Shown: one piece after another, positions 1-9,083 of the stretch | Numbering within the stretch: position 1 is the first letter of the stretch | Layout of the letters: every line of letters starts with the position of its first letter | Assembly (NCBI RefSeq): GCF_905397275.1 | Contig: NZ_CAJPUY010000007.1 | Coordinates: 1 to 64,000, forward strand | Length of the DNA: 64,000 nucleotides | From: Cupriavidus yeoncheonensis | Lineage (GTDB): Bacteria > Pseudomonadota > Gammaproteobacteria > Burkholderiales > Burkholderiaceae | Reading direction: 5' to 3' | Program-made: the position numbers and the translations under genes | The notes under the pieces: generated by a model | What the model was told of the DNA's origin: nothing | Databases searched by the model: none | What the model saw: the letters and a program-made list of their open reading frames with translations, nothing else

Positions 1-260
1 ACCGTGCTACCGCTCGGTCCTTGAATTCTTGTCCGTAACGAGCCACATCTGTCTCTTATCGCCCCCAAGGTTCAAATTCTATCGGGGCGACATCTATTCT
101 GCCGCGGGGGGCACACACGCCGCCTCTGCCAGCCTACGTTTGAGTTCAATCGGATGATTGCGGCTGCCGTGAGTGCGACCGCCTCGTTTTGCCACAGTCT
201 CCAAAGTAGTCCCCGCCAAATTCTGATGGGGACTACTCTGGATACGTTTGCCTTATGCGT
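1..260. other. Edge region with no recognised gene
   Basis: No open frame here has recognisable protein character on either strand. The stretch lies downstream of the broken acyltransferase that runs on the minus strand, so it may be decayed sequence or intergenic DNA of the polysaccharide locus. No tRNA, insertion sequence or terminator could be made out. Confidence 0.4.
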
Positions 261-766
261 CTACACGGCGATCAGCGGACGGTTACCAATGGCGCCTGAT
301 TTGCGCTGAGGCAAGAGGCGGCGGCCGACCTGTACCATTGGCGCCTCGATCAAGCGGTACGTTAGGGACGAAAGAGCAACCGTATCGGCAAGCCACACAG
401 GAGTTGCCCATAGCCCTAGGTCATCCGCTAGCCACTCTAATGATGACAGCACTAGTCGATGAAGCAGGTACAAGGAATAGCTAATCACTCCGATCCACGA
501 TAGCCACGCCGGCGTCTTGATCCGCTTCGCATTCACCAGGCTGGCGATGAAGAGGGCAATCGCGCCACCCACGCCGCGAGCATTGGAACGAGCGCCTGCG
601 TGCCATACCCGCCGGGGTCATGCCGGCCATGAAAGGAATCATTCAACACCTGAAGATTTGGGTAATCCCGCGCAACGGTAGGAACCTTATCTCTTATTCG
701 CTGCTGAAGGGCGAGCATGACCGGGCAGCCAATGGTTAAGCAACTGAACAGTGATGCACAGGACAA
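261..766 (-). pseudogene. Broken acyltransferase (Acyl_transf_3/OafA-like), C-terminal remnant
   Basis: Two overlapping minus-strand frames give one decayed gene. The downstream frame (261-572) encodes the typical end of a membrane O-acyltransferase of the Acyl_transf_3 family: a hydrophobic helix, then WLSWIGVISYSLYLLH, then a final helix and YRLIEAPM. The upstream frame (533-766) ends in YGTQALVPMLAAW and reads naturally into GGAIALFIASLV of the other frame if one frameshift near 565 is corrected. The N-terminal catalytic half is absent, so the protein would be non-functional. Intact relatives acetylate sugars of O-antigen or exopolysaccharide, which fits the neighbouring glycosyltransferases. 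The part upstream of the frameshift is only weakly recognisable. Confidence 0.6.
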
Positions 767-770
767 TATC

Positions 771-797
771 GCGGCACTCGCGGCACTCGCGGCACTC
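771..797. repeat. Short tandem repeat, 3 x 9 bp
   Basis: GCGGCACTC occurs three times in a row, followed by a partial fourth copy (GCGGC). It lies between the broken acyltransferase and the end of the glycosyltransferase gene. No function is evident. Confidence 0.8.
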
Positions 798-877
798 GCG
801 GCGCGGTGGGGATCCGGTCACTCGCCTCTGGCTTCGGGCTTAAGGACGATCACCCAAAAAAATGACCGCCTATCAAG

Positions 878-1987
878 CTAGTTCATGCGGACATAATGCT
901 TCATCAGCAAAGATTCGTACTGCCTCAATATAGCTGGCCACGTAAAGCTATCCTGGAATCTATGAAAGCTTGCTGAGCGCATTCTTTGCAACGCTTCGGC
1001 ATTATCAAGCAATCCATCGAAAAGCTCTGACAGCGACTCACTATCATCGAAATAAGCGGCAGCTTCAGTAGCAACCCATCTATTAAATTTATTATTATGC
1101 GCAATGATAGCATTTCCTGCGCCCATGGCCTCCACCAAAGATGGATTAGTTCCTCCAACGCGATGACCATGAATATAGGCCGTACAGTTATGACGGAGCG
1201 ACTCCACGACGCCTTTGTCATATATGGCGCCGGTAAATAGAACCTCATCGCTGGCTGCCTCCATAACCGCACGATGATAACCGTTTGTATCGGGATAATA
1301 GTTTCCTAGAACCACGAGCTTCTGACCCCGTGGTTTCCGAGAAAATGCATTCACAGCTTCGAGAACAGAGTTCTCCGGTTCGGGTCTCGCGATTAAAGTT
1401 AGGTATTTATATCGCTGCAATTTAAAATTGTGAATGTGAACTGTATCAGAGTTGGATATGCTATTCGCTCCATACGGTATGGTGGTGATTTTCTCCGCCG
1501 AAGTGCGTGTCTGAAGATGTTTTTTAATCTCCGGGTGGTCGGCGATCAGGTGATTCCCCAAGAGGCAACCTGCTCGTTCATTAAGATAGAACCAGGTTTT
1601 CGCCGCGATCCCCCATTTTGCGCGGGACCATTCGATTCCATCCATATTAATGATGTTTGGAATGCCTTTTACGCGAAGCACTGCGCAAAACAGCGCTGTA
1701 TTGTAGCCAAGTGTAAGGCACAGGTCGTTATGCTTTGATGCATGCGCGATAGTCTTCCCGTCGAATACGATTGTCGATCGCGGACCATTGCCAGACACGG
1801 GGATCCGAATACGATGAATTCCCTGCCATGTATCATAGACTGTGTCCCCTTTCCCTTCTTCTTGGCAATAAACAATGACCTTCCAACCTTGCTCCACTAG
1901 AAATAGGGCGAGGTGTTCAGCGAATGTCTCAAATCCACCATGTGCTGCCGGCAATCCACGAATACCTAAAATTCGAAGTGTTTTCAT
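878..1987 (-). CDS. Glycosyltransferase with DUF1972-type N-terminus (GT4 family)
   Basis: This 369-residue cytosolic glycosyltransferase has a GT-B fold. The N-terminus (ILGIRGLPAAHGGFETFAE) is the signature of the DUF1972 rhamnosyltransferase-like family. The C-terminal half carries the nucleotide-sugar part, with GGTNPSLVEAMGAG in the EX7E region. It presumably adds one sugar, perhaps rhamnose, during repeat-unit assembly; the substrate is not determinable from sequence. The open frame extends 39 codons further upstream, but the ATG at 1987 is chosen because the family begins MKxLRILGIRGLP and because it gives an ATGA overlap with the preceding gene. Codon use is richer in A+T than in the rml genes, suggesting separate origin. 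Confidence 0.85.
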   Translation of the reverse strand: MKTLRILGIRGLPAAHGGFETFAEHLALFLVEQGWKVIVYCQEEGKGDTVYDTWQGIHRIRIPVSGNGPRSTIVFDGKTIAHASKHNDLCLTLGYNTALFCAVLRVKGIPNIINMDGIEWSRAKWGIAAKTWFYLNERAGCLLGNHLIADHPEIKKHLQTRTSAEKITTIPYGANSISNSDTVHIHNFKLQRYKYLTLIARPEPENSVLEAVNAFSRKPRGQKLVVLGNYYPDTNGYHRAVMEAASDEVLFTGAIYDKGVVESLRHNCTAYIHGHRVGGTNPSLVEAMGAGNAIIAHNNKFNRWVATEAAAYFDDSESLSELFDGLLDNAEALQRMRSASFHRFQDSFTWPAILRQYESLLMKHYVRMN

Positions 1988-3093
1988 TTGTTGGTATTGT
2001 TCTTGTTCGTTCCCAAAGTGGATTGGATGGCCTTTAGATAGGAGAACTCTGCACCACTCGTTGGCTCTACGATTGACCCTTCGCCGTATTCGTTCCAGCA
2101 GCATGTCAGGATCAGGTCAATGGTATTACGAGGGTTATCTGCCAAAACTCTCCTTGCCGCAGCTAAATGGGTCGAAAACTCTTCTGGTGTGCCAATTGAG
2201 TTGTCATGAAGCGGGTCTCTACTTCCTCCCCAAGGCCGTTTATCCCAACCCGAAGTGGTGGGAACTATATAGGGTAGATCCGAGTGAGCAATAAACCATT
2301 GCCAGGTTTGACGATACGCTGAATCGAGTTCTTTATAAGAGTGTGTGTGTCGCTTTTCCCCCGCAACTGTACCATCAGGGCCGGAATGATAGTTGTACGC
2401 AAAATAGGCAGAATATCCAAGCTTTCTGCCGACGGTGTCAGCGAACCCGGGACCGGCGCCGGCGATAAAGAAGATGGATTCGCCTCCAGTACGAGTGACG
2501 TAAGATTGCGCATCGCTCAAGAGCTCATCGGTCGAGCTGCCAATGGCGCGTGCCTTCCGCTCTAGTGCGCTGCCTAGTTGGATGAAGAACGCGGGACGTC
2601 CGCTAACCCTAAGATAATCACTACTAGTAAGATAGTGATCGGAGACATATCTCATCATACTTGCAAACTCTTCCTTGCTACGAGGGCCAGAGTCATGATT
2701 TGCCCACATCAATGCAAAGTCGGGTTTCGGGCCCGGGATACGCAAATACGCTTCCAATGCATGGTTAAGTAAAGGCTTGTCCTTGCTCCAATACCAGTCA
2801 AAGACGACATATGAAATGCCGTACTCACGCATCCAGCGAAGCTGAGTCGCCATAACTTCCGGCTGCCCTTCGTCATACCAACCGAGCAAGGGCATGCGCT
2901 CCGGGAAGGGCTTTATCTTCTCCCAAGGCTTTGGGTACGCCAGCCCAAGCGCATCATCTTTCCACCCGGGGAAATAAAACACGCCTACCCGTGGGGCGTT
3001 GGAACTATCTTCCGCTCGGGCAGCGCCCATACCGAAAAGCAGAAGGCTTGCCACAAGGAGGTGCACGAATTTAATTGGCCACGTGGATGCCAT
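1984..3093 (-). CDS. Secreted GH99-like / WbsX-family protein
   Basis: The 369-residue product starts with a signal peptide: a hydrophobic stretch at residues 9-23, then AARA at 24-27, with predicted cleavage before E28. The mature part has the features of the WbsX / glycoside-hydrolase-99-like family: VGVFYFPGW, LGWYDEGQPEVM, YVVFDWYW near residue 95, and CWNEYGEGS near the C-terminus. WbsX proteins occur in O-antigen clusters and were once called glycosyltransferases. Their fold is that of endo-mannosidase GH99, and their true reaction is unsettled. The signal peptide points to the periplasm or outside, where it could trim or process the polysaccharide. Its stop codon overlaps the start of the next glycosyltransferase. 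Confidence 0.75.
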   Translation of the reverse strand: MASTWPIKFVHLLVASLLLFGMGAARAEDSSNAPRVGVFYFPGWKDDALGLAYPKPWEKIKPFPERMPLLGWYDEGQPEVMATQLRWMREYGISYVVFDWYWSKDKPLLNHALEAYLRIPGPKPDFALMWANHDSGPRSKEEFASMMRYVSDHYLTSSDYLRVSGRPAFFIQLGSALERKARAIGSSTDELLSDAQSYVTRTGGESIFFIAGAGPGFADTVGRKLGYSAYFAYNYHSGPDGTVAGEKRHTHSYKELDSAYRQTWQWFIAHSDLPYIVPTTSGWDKRPWGGSRDPLHDNSIGTPEEFSTHLAAARRVLADNPRNTIDLILTCCWNEYGEGSIVEPTSGAEFSYLKAIQSTLGTNKNNTNK

Positions 3094-3148
3094 AGCGAGT
3101 TATCTTTGGTCTTAAGGGTGAGGCAGCAAGCGATCTGACGACAGGGCT

Positions 3149-3177
3149 ATATCAAGCTATATATTAAATCGATTCAA
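3149..3177 (-). promoter_or_regulatory. Candidate sigma-70 promoter upstream of the WbsX-like gene
   Basis: On the minus strand, TTGAAT (3172-3177) and TGATAT (3149-3154) are separated by 17 bases in a very A+T-rich gap. They lie about 55 bases upstream of the ATG at 3093. The match is imperfect and A+T-rich DNA gives chance hits, so this is only a candidate. Confidence 0.35.
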
Positions 3178-3222
3178 AAAATAAAATTCCATCCGCATTC
3201 TTTGATTAACTTATTCTCTATG

Positions 3223-4344
3223 TCAACTACGTTGAAGTTGACGGTAGCGCTGAATCATGGATTGCGCAGAAGCGCCCCAATTGAAGCGCTTGGCCTGCAC
3301 AATACCATGTTCAATCAACTTACTCACTAGGTGGACATCATCAAGCATTCGCATAATTGCTTCAGTAATAGCCTCTTCAGAATTAGGGTCTATGAGAAGT
3401 GCGGCGCCGCCGGTAACCTCGGGAATAGAGGTTGTATTGGACGCAATGACCGGCACACCACTGGCCATGGCTTCGGCGACAGGCATACCAAAGCCTTCGG
3501 CGAATGCTGGAAAGATGAAGAGCGAAGCGTGACGAAGGATGACTGGGAGATCGTTGTCGTTTACATTATCCAAAAAATGCACATCATTCAGCAATCCCAG
3601 CCTTGTCACCTCGGAATAAATTCCTGCATAGGAAAAATCGCGCTGGCCCAAAATAACGAGAGGAGGGCGAGGTTGAGGTAGCCGAGCGTAAGCCCGAATC
3701 AAAGTCTGGTGATTTTTTCGCGGCTCTAGCCGACCCACGGAAAGAATGTAGTCTTTAGAGATAAGATCATAAGTTGAAAGGCACTCGGAATCGGCCAATG
3801 CTGGACGGAAGCGTGTATGGTCGACGCCATTATATGTTACGGAAATTTCTTCTTCTGATATACCATATAATCGGCTAATCTCACCGCGTGAATATTCACT
3901 TACTGAAAAGAGCATTGCCGCCAGTCGTGTTGAATGGCGGCTCGTCAGTTTTGCTTGAAGAACGAATGAGCGAGGGAAATATTGTGGATGTGTTTCAAAC
4001 AAAACGTCATGGATTGTGCAAGCGCAGGCTCCCACCGGAATCAACGGTATTCGATACTGAGTGTGTAAGATATTTAGCCGATATCGAATCTGTAGCCATG
4101 GGAGCTGAATCATAAATCGCCAAAACCCTGAGCGATTTTGGATTTCGACGAGCTTGACGTTGGCGCACCTGAATTCAGCGTGTTCGGTGCGTAGACGTTC
4201 CGTATCCTTGAGAAAGAAATAGAAGTCGATGTCAGGCGCCTGCTTGATTGCTTCCTTGTAAATTCCTAGGACATGACTGCGGCTACCCTGAAAGATTCCA
4301 TCAAAGGTATGAAAATCGACCCCGACACGAAGGCGTCGGCTCAT
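3223..4344 (-). CDS. Glycosyltransferase family 4
   Basis: A 373-residue GT-B retaining glycosyltransferase. The C-terminal Glycos_transf_1 domain is clear: ILSVGRLEPRKNHQTLI near residue 195, then FIFPAFAEGFGMPVAEAMAS with the EX7E motif near residue 285, and the usual VPVIASNTTSIPEV. The N-terminal half is a Glyco_transf_4 acceptor domain. It acts at the inner face of the membrane in polysaccharide repeat-unit assembly; donor and acceptor cannot be read from sequence. Its start ATG overlaps the stop of the upstream glycosyltransferase (ATGA), which implies coupled translation. The 130-base gap after it separates it from the WbsX-like gene. Confidence 0.88.
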   Translation of the reverse strand: MSRRLRVGVDFHTFDGIFQGSRSHVLGIYKEAIKQAPDIDFYFFLKDTERLRTEHAEFRCANVKLVEIQNRSGFWRFMIQLPWLQIRYRLNILHTQYRIPLIPVGACACTIHDVLFETHPQYFPRSFVLQAKLTSRHSTRLAAMLFSVSEYSRGEISRLYGISEEEISVTYNGVDHTRFRPALADSECLSTYDLISKDYILSVGRLEPRKNHQTLIRAYARLPQPRPPLVILGQRDFSYAGIYSEVTRLGLLNDVHFLDNVNDNDLPVILRHASLFIFPAFAEGFGMPVAEAMASGVPVIASNTTSIPEVTGGAALLIDPNSEEAITEAIMRMLDDVHLVSKLIEHGIVQAKRFNWGASAQSMIQRYRQLQRS

Positions 4345-5579
4345 TTCAGACCTCGATGGGTGATTGTCGCATCTTTAGGATCAAGCAGTTCACCTAAGCA
4401 AATTGAAATTTTATTTGTAACCACTTCTGGGGAAAAATATCGCCGCGCGGCAACACGTTTGGCATTGTCATGAGCGGGGGCCGTAAGGCATCGCATAATA
4501 TTCTCGGCAAATCCCACGGGATCATCAGATACCTGAAAGCAGGCTTTGACGTCTGGTGGTAAACCGGAAACTCCTACCGACGTGCTGACCAGGCTTGCGT
4601 TAGAAAACAGCATTTCAACACTCTTCAGATTGACGCCGCTGCCTGCAAGCATCGGATTAACAATCACAGTGGCGGCAGAAATAAGGCGAGTCATGTCGCT
4701 GGGATTTGCCACTAGGTGAATGCGACGATCTGCCTTGATTGCCGCGATGACTTCACTGCAGGGGTTCGATCCGGCTATGACCATTTTGATGGTGCGTTGA
4801 TTTATCCGGGGTAGCACCTTTTCAATCAGCCACTTGACTGAATTGACATTGTTCGGCGTATGCAGATTTCCAAAATACAGAAGATCGATAGATTTTCCCT
4901 CCACTGGAGTACGCATGCGCTCGCAGAACTCATCATCTACCAAAGGAGGTAGCCAGTCCATATTCTCGATGCCGCTTGCCTTCCAATAGCGTAAGTCGTC
5001 GACGGAAATGTCGAAAATGCGTTTGCACTCCAACAAGAGTGACCGCTCATAGCGCTTCAGGCCGACAAGGTTTGCAAGTAGGCCCAGCCGCTTGGCCAAT
5101 GTCGTGGCGCGGTCGAATTGAGCGCGCATGTAGGCGTGCTCGACATTGTGCGAGCGATATAGCAAGGGCACGTCCAGGGTCTTTGCTATGAGTTTTGCGA
5201 CTTCCGCACCATACAATCCATCGAGGAGTACAGCCGTTGGAGCGATATCCGCTGCCCACGCCAGGATTTCTGCGGCTGGCGTGGTGACCCAACGGGAGGC
5301 GGCGTGGGATGGAAGTCGAAAAATCCGAACCAACCGTGCCAGGATTTCGCCGAATGTTCTTCGAATCGGAATTACGCGAAGCTGTTTGCAGGTCGCGGCG
5401 AGTTGTCGATGTGCCTCGTCGTGGCAGGCCAAATTGCGACCGACGTCATACCAGCAAAGCAAGGACACCTCGATACCTTGATTGTGAAGGGCATTCAGCC
5501 TCCGCCAGACATCTACGCGACCGCCACTGTTAGCTGGCCACGGGATGTCGTTAGCAATGACAAGTAGACGTCTGCTCAC
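4341..5579 (-). CDS. Glycosyltransferase family 4 (Glyco_trans_1_4 type)
   Basis: A 412-residue GT-B glycosyltransferase. The N-terminus (LLVIANDIPWPANSGGRVD) is the nucleotide-binding start of the family. The C-terminal part has LLYFGNLHTPNNVNSVKWLI and VNPMLAGSGVNLKSVEML, typical of Glyco_trans_1_4 enzymes. The canonical EX7E is not obvious, as is common in this subgroup. It is linked to both neighbours by ATGA overlaps (4341-4344 and 5576-5579), so the genes from about 7.8 to 3.2 kb look like one translationally coupled unit. Sugar specificity is unknown. Confidence 0.85.
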   Translation of the reverse strand: MSRRLLVIANDIPWPANSGGRVDVWRRLNALHNQGIEVSLLCWYDVGRNLACHDEAHRQLAATCKQLRVIPIRRTFGEILARLVRIFRLPSHAASRWVTTPAAEILAWAADIAPTAVLLDGLYGAEVAKLIAKTLDVPLLYRSHNVEHAYMRAQFDRATTLAKRLGLLANLVGLKRYERSLLLECKRIFDISVDDLRYWKASGIENMDWLPPLVDDEFCERMRTPVEGKSIDLLYFGNLHTPNNVNSVKWLIEKVLPRINQRTIKMVIAGSNPCSEVIAAIKADRRIHLVANPSDMTRLISAATVIVNPMLAGSGVNLKSVEMLFSNASLVSTSVGVSGLPPDVKACFQVSDDPVGFAENIMRCLTAPAHDNAKRVAARRYFSPEVVTNKISICLGELLDPKDATITHRGLK

Positions 5580-6610
5580 ACCACACTCCGCTGTCGTAAG
5601 CCGTCAAACATGCCGGTTGTGGCAGCTTTGGCAAGGCGGAAATTACCTCTCAGGACATATTTCATTTGCTGCTTCAAACTGCCTACTATCACTCCTGGAA
5701 TTCCAGCACGCGTAAAGAAGCGTCTCGCAAAAAGAAATCTACTGCGATGGAGATGGTGCACTGATAGAGCGGAGCCGCCACCAGGGGCGGTGCCAATGGA
5801 GGCACCTTCTTTGTGGACGACAATACAATCACGTGCGTAGCCAAGGGCGAAGTGAGGGCGACCACGTTCAGCCCAGTCGAGCTCTTCGTAGTATAGAAAA
5901 TACCGCTCATCCAGCAGTCCGACCGTTTCGAGCCAGGCCCGTGTTGCGAACATGGATGCGCCTAACACGTAAGCCATCTCCGCTTCAATCTTGCGAATAA
6001 ACTGCGGGTTGTCGGGCACTTCCTCCGCGGGCGTGAATGCGCAAAGGTGTCGAGTTTCTGCGGTAATTCTATTCAAAGCGCCTCCACCAAGCGCTTGTAC
6101 TTGGCCAGCCGGTTCATCATAGAGAACAGTCGCGCCCCATAGTCCAACGGCAGGTCTGTTCTCTGCAGAGGCGAGAAGCGCGTCTAATGCATTAGCATCG
6201 ACACGCGTATCATTATTCAAGAGCCAAACATGACTAATCTCGGAATTGGAAAGAGCCAATCGCAGACCGACGTTGTTTCCGCCCGCGAATCCCCAATTCT
6301 TCTGATTGTCTACAATTACCAGAGGGCTATCGGGATGCGCGTTGTCAATCACGTCTTTCCGACTCAGGCATCCGATGGAGAATGCGGAGGCATTGCCCCA
6401 TGCCTTCCATGTGACACTGTATCGTTCCCTTCTATCTACAAGTTCGGAAGTAAGGAGAGCGAACGAGTCATCGGTTGACGCGTTGTCACATACGATGAGT
6501 TGTCGAAATCCTATCGTGAGAGAGAACAGGCTTTCGATACATTCGAGAGTGTCCTGAGCCCCGTTGTAGTTAAGGAGAACTACGGCAACTTGTGAGGGAT
6601 TTCGGGTCAT
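5576..6610 (-). CDS. Glycosyltransferase family 2
   Basis: A 344-residue inverting glycosyltransferase with a GT-A fold. It begins with VAVVLLNYNGAQDTLECI, followed by IVCDNASTDDSF, which bears the first nucleotide-binding aspartates. VWLLNNDTRVD is the DXD-like motif, and FLYYEELDWAERGR is the ED(Y/W) catalytic-base region. This pattern matches rhamnosyltransferase-like GT2 enzymes (RfbN/WbbL-like), which would suit a locus making dTDP-rhamnose, although the substrate is an inference. The frame is open for 30 more codons upstream, but the ATG at 6610 is chosen because it overlaps the previous stop as ATGA and matches the family N-terminus. Confidence 0.88.
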   Translation of the reverse strand: MTRNPSQVAVVLLNYNGAQDTLECIESLFSLTIGFRQLIVCDNASTDDSFALLTSELVDRRERYSVTWKAWGNASAFSIGCLSRKDVIDNAHPDSPLVIVDNQKNWGFAGGNNVGLRLALSNSEISHVWLLNNDTRVDANALDALLASAENRPAVGLWGATVLYDEPAGQVQALGGGALNRITAETRHLCAFTPAEEVPDNPQFIRKIEAEMAYVLGASMFATRAWLETVGLLDERYFLYYEELDWAERGRPHFALGYARDCIVVHKEGASIGTAPGGGSALSVHHLHRSRFLFARRFFTRAGIPGVIVGSLKQQMKYVLRGNFRLAKAATTGMFDGLRQRSVV

Positions 6611-7818
6611 AAACCGGCCTTTCCGGGGATGAGCCGGCGATATGTACCAACAAAATTCCGGAGTAGAGGCATAAAGCCGCCACGACGGCTCGCTCTCCAA
6701 AGGCGCAGTCCCTTGAATTTCGGAATAAAGCCGAACCGAAGTGCTACAGCCGCAAGCCGACCTAGGGAAACACGCTTACGCGATTGCTGGTAGGGTTGCA
6801 TCCTGGCAATTTCACGGACATTGCATGGTTCGATGCAAAGTGCGGCAGCCAAAGCAGCTTCGCGGAGCAGCCGTTCTCCAGTCGCAGTCCTGCTAATAAC
6901 TAAGCTGCGCCCCTCCTGTTCGTCGAACTGCGGGTAGCCATCTTCTCCATACCATGCGTCCCCGCAGACGATGTCCGCGAATTCGCCCGTGCCGTCTGGG
7001 CAAACTTTGCATCGGAGCTGTAGATCACGTCCTAGGATGTTTCCCCAGGAAGCGGAGTAGTCCATGGTAAATTCTGAGCCATTGCGAGTGCGCGCAGTAG
7101 CCAGTCCCGGCCAGCCATTTCCCCGATACGAGAAGCGTACGGTTTCTTCCGGACTGGTCCCCATGGTTTCAAGAACCTTGAGTGTTGCTCTCATGCTGGG
7201 AACGCCCGCGCAGATAAATGACAGCAGTGCTACTACCTGGGGGGCTTTTTCTGGGTACTGGCGAAGATAGGCGTGCATTGCTGCGACATCGCAGGGCTTG
7301 CCCACGAAGGCGAATCGCTCGCCGGTGCTGAATAAGCTATCTACCGCTTCCATTGGCGCTGCAGGCGCGTAACGGGAGCCCGCACCTTCCAATACGTCGG
7401 CCCGGCTTCGGCTTATGCGGCGAACATTCTGGAAGGGATCATCGTTGGAGACGCCGATGTGGGCTACAAAGTCCGCTTGACCCGATTCAAGCAAGAAAAT
7501 CAGTAGCGCGGATATGCCGCCGCCGGATGAGCCGCGATAGCGAACTTCAGGGTCGGTCGACCACCCGATGTGAACCGAAGTTATTGGTCCCCATTCCGGG
7601 TGGATATCATTTCCCGAGTTCTGTAGATCAAGCGACACACCGGGACATACTTCGCGAACATAGGCGTCTAATTCGCGCGACACCGGATACCTAATCTGCG
7701 GCCGCAAGAAGCCGGCACTGTCGAGCTTCATGCTCACGGGACCGTCCAGCCCGGCGGCGCAGGCGCCACATCCACTGCACATGCCCGCTCGGGTGACTAT
7801 ATCAATAGTGCTCGACAT
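6607..7818 (-). CDS. FrhB/FdhB-like coenzyme F420 hydrogenase beta-subunit family protein
   Basis: A 403-residue protein of the family named after F420-reducing hydrogenase beta subunits. It has an N-terminal cysteine cluster (MCSGCGACAAG), the FrhB/FdhB core (FAFVGKPCDVAAMHAYL), and a second cysteine group, CKVCPDG, followed by GDAWYGEDGYP. In true hydrogenases these bind Fe-S clusters and flavin. Homologues also occur in exopolysaccharide clusters beside pyruvyl transferases, where the role is not established. Here it directly follows and overlaps a pyruvyl transferase by 17 bases, so a joint function is likely. A TTG four codons upstream is possible, but the ATG at 7818 is preferred. Confidence 0.78.
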   Translation of the reverse strand: MSSTIDIVTRAGMCSGCGACAAGLDGPVSMKLDSAGFLRPQIRYPVSRELDAYVREVCPGVSLDLQNSGNDIHPEWGPITSVHIGWSTDPEVRYRGSSGGGISALLIFLLESGQADFVAHIGVSNDDPFQNVRRISRSRADVLEGAGSRYAPAAPMEAVDSLFSTGERFAFVGKPCDVAAMHAYLRQYPEKAPQVVALLSFICAGVPSMRATLKVLETMGTSPEETVRFSYRGNGWPGLATARTRNGSEFTMDYSASWGNILGRDLQLRCKVCPDGTGEFADIVCGDAWYGEDGYPQFDEQEGRSLVISRTATGERLLREAALAAALCIEPCNVREIARMQPYQQSRKRVSLGRLAAVALRFGFIPKFKGLRLWRASRRGGFMPLLRNFVGTYRRLIPGKAGL

Positions 7819-9079
7819 CGGTCTTCGCAAACAGCTCTACTAAATAGTTTTCATATTGCTGGAGCTTTTCCTCAGCAATCTTATTTCCTTGCACAACGCT
7901 TTCACGTAGCGTGTGTCGATTCTCAAATCCGTAAACGACATGCTGGTAAGCCGTTTCGGTGTCGTCTGCCAGAAGGTCGGCAAGGTAGCTATACTTAAGT
8001 GAGTGAAATAACCCATTGAACTTGCGGCTATAAGCCATGGGAACCACGGGTACGCCGCTTGAGAAGGCGCCAATACAAGCATGCATCCGGGCGCCCGTAA
8101 AGAAATCCAATTGAGCGATGTAGCTCTTGGCTTGGCTCGGGCTTGAGAATTTCGGTGCGACGATAAGCCCGGGTGGGCGCTGACTCAGTAATAGTGCAGT
8201 CGCGTAATCATCTTCGACCGGGTTTTTGTCCGCAAGTACGTGTGAAACAAGATGAACCTCAACCTCTGGCCTTCCGCGGAAGTAGTCGATCAGGCGCTGG
8301 ACCAAAGCGGGGTAGTCTGCCTTGAGGCCAAATTGATTGTTTCGAGTGTAGCCACCGTTAAATAGTAGCCCTGATACGTTGATCCCAACTCGGATGATGC
8401 CGTCGGTTGCGGGACGCGGCGGGGTGAAAGGTAGACGAAAGGCGACATCAATCAACTCGAGGGCGTTGCGAGCCAAACCTTGGCTTTGCAGGTAGCGCAT
8501 GGAGAGAGCGTCACGCGCAATTACTCGTTCCGCAGAGCCCATTGCCCAGGCCGCAAGCTTTCTTGCCCACCACTTAGAGAAAGGGCCGATTGTCTGCGGG
8601 CTCAGGACAAGCTTGCATCCTGCGCGGGTCGCAAGATACTTTGAAAGGACTAGCCACACCAAGCGCTTTGCGCCATAGATGTCTGAGAAGCTATCTCCCT
8701 CGCCGATATCGAGCACTACGTCGCACTCACGCAGTTGAGACATAAACTTCGATCGGCGGAGTAGCATGCGCTTGGGCGACATGGGGTCCGCGAGAACGAT
8801 TCCGCGTGCCAGTACCGACTCGGGGCGCGATTCCGAGTGGCAGAGCGAGATTGCCCGAAGCTGAACTCCGAGCCGCGCCGCTGCGGCTTGAGCTATGGCT
8901 AGCTGAGACTCAGCCAGCGCACCGACGCCAAGGTTTTCAGACGTGAAGGTGTGCCAGGCTAGTCCGACAGTCAGTACTCTAGTCTGCGAACGTTGTGACG
9001 CACCGTCGATGCCGCGATTCACGTGAACGGGAATCTTGCTATTCCTGCCGGGAGCGATGGCGGCCTCATTAATTCGCAT
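7802..9079 (-). CDS. Polysaccharide pyruvyl transferase family protein
   Basis: A 425-residue member of the PS_pyruv_trans family, which moves pyruvate from phosphoenolpyruvate onto a sugar as a ketal and so adds charge to exopolysaccharides. Features seen are the N-terminal GLAWHTFTSENLGVGALAE, a central DIGEGDSFSDIYG, LVLSPQTIGPF, and the C-terminal FFTGARMHACIGAFSSGVP, which is the conserved basic/histidine region of this family. The start is uncertain. ATGs at 9103, 9097 and 9079 are in frame, and 9079 is chosen because it barely overlaps the preceding cupin gene. The pyruvylated sugar is unknown. It is followed by the FrhB-like gene. Confidence 0.8.
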   Translation of the reverse strand: MRINEAAIAPGRNSKIPVHVNRGIDGASQRSQTRVLTVGLAWHTFTSENLGVGALAESQLAIAQAAAARLGVQLRAISLCHSESRPESVLARGIVLADPMSPKRMLLRRSKFMSQLRECDVVLDIGEGDSFSDIYGAKRLVWLVLSKYLATRAGCKLVLSPQTIGPFSKWWARKLAAWAMGSAERVIARDALSMRYLQSQGLARNALELIDVAFRLPFTPPRPATDGIIRVGINVSGLLFNGGYTRNNQFGLKADYPALVQRLIDYFRGRPEVEVHLVSHVLADKNPVEDDYATALLLSQRPPGLIVAPKFSSPSQAKSYIAQLDFFTGARMHACIGAFSSGVPVVPMAYSRKFNGLFHSLKYSYLADLLADDTETAYQHVVYGFENRHTLRESVVQGNKIAEEKLQQYENYLVELFAKTDVEHY

Positions 9080-9083
9080 CGTC

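Noticed and set aside
771..797. Tandem repeats considered as a CRISPR array
   Set aside because: The units are 9 bp and directly adjacent, without spacers; the same holds for 37781-37825.
878..2104. Longer start for the first glycosyltransferase (at 2104)
   Set aside because: The extra 39 residues are Arg-rich, lie inside the preceding gene, and precede the conserved family start.
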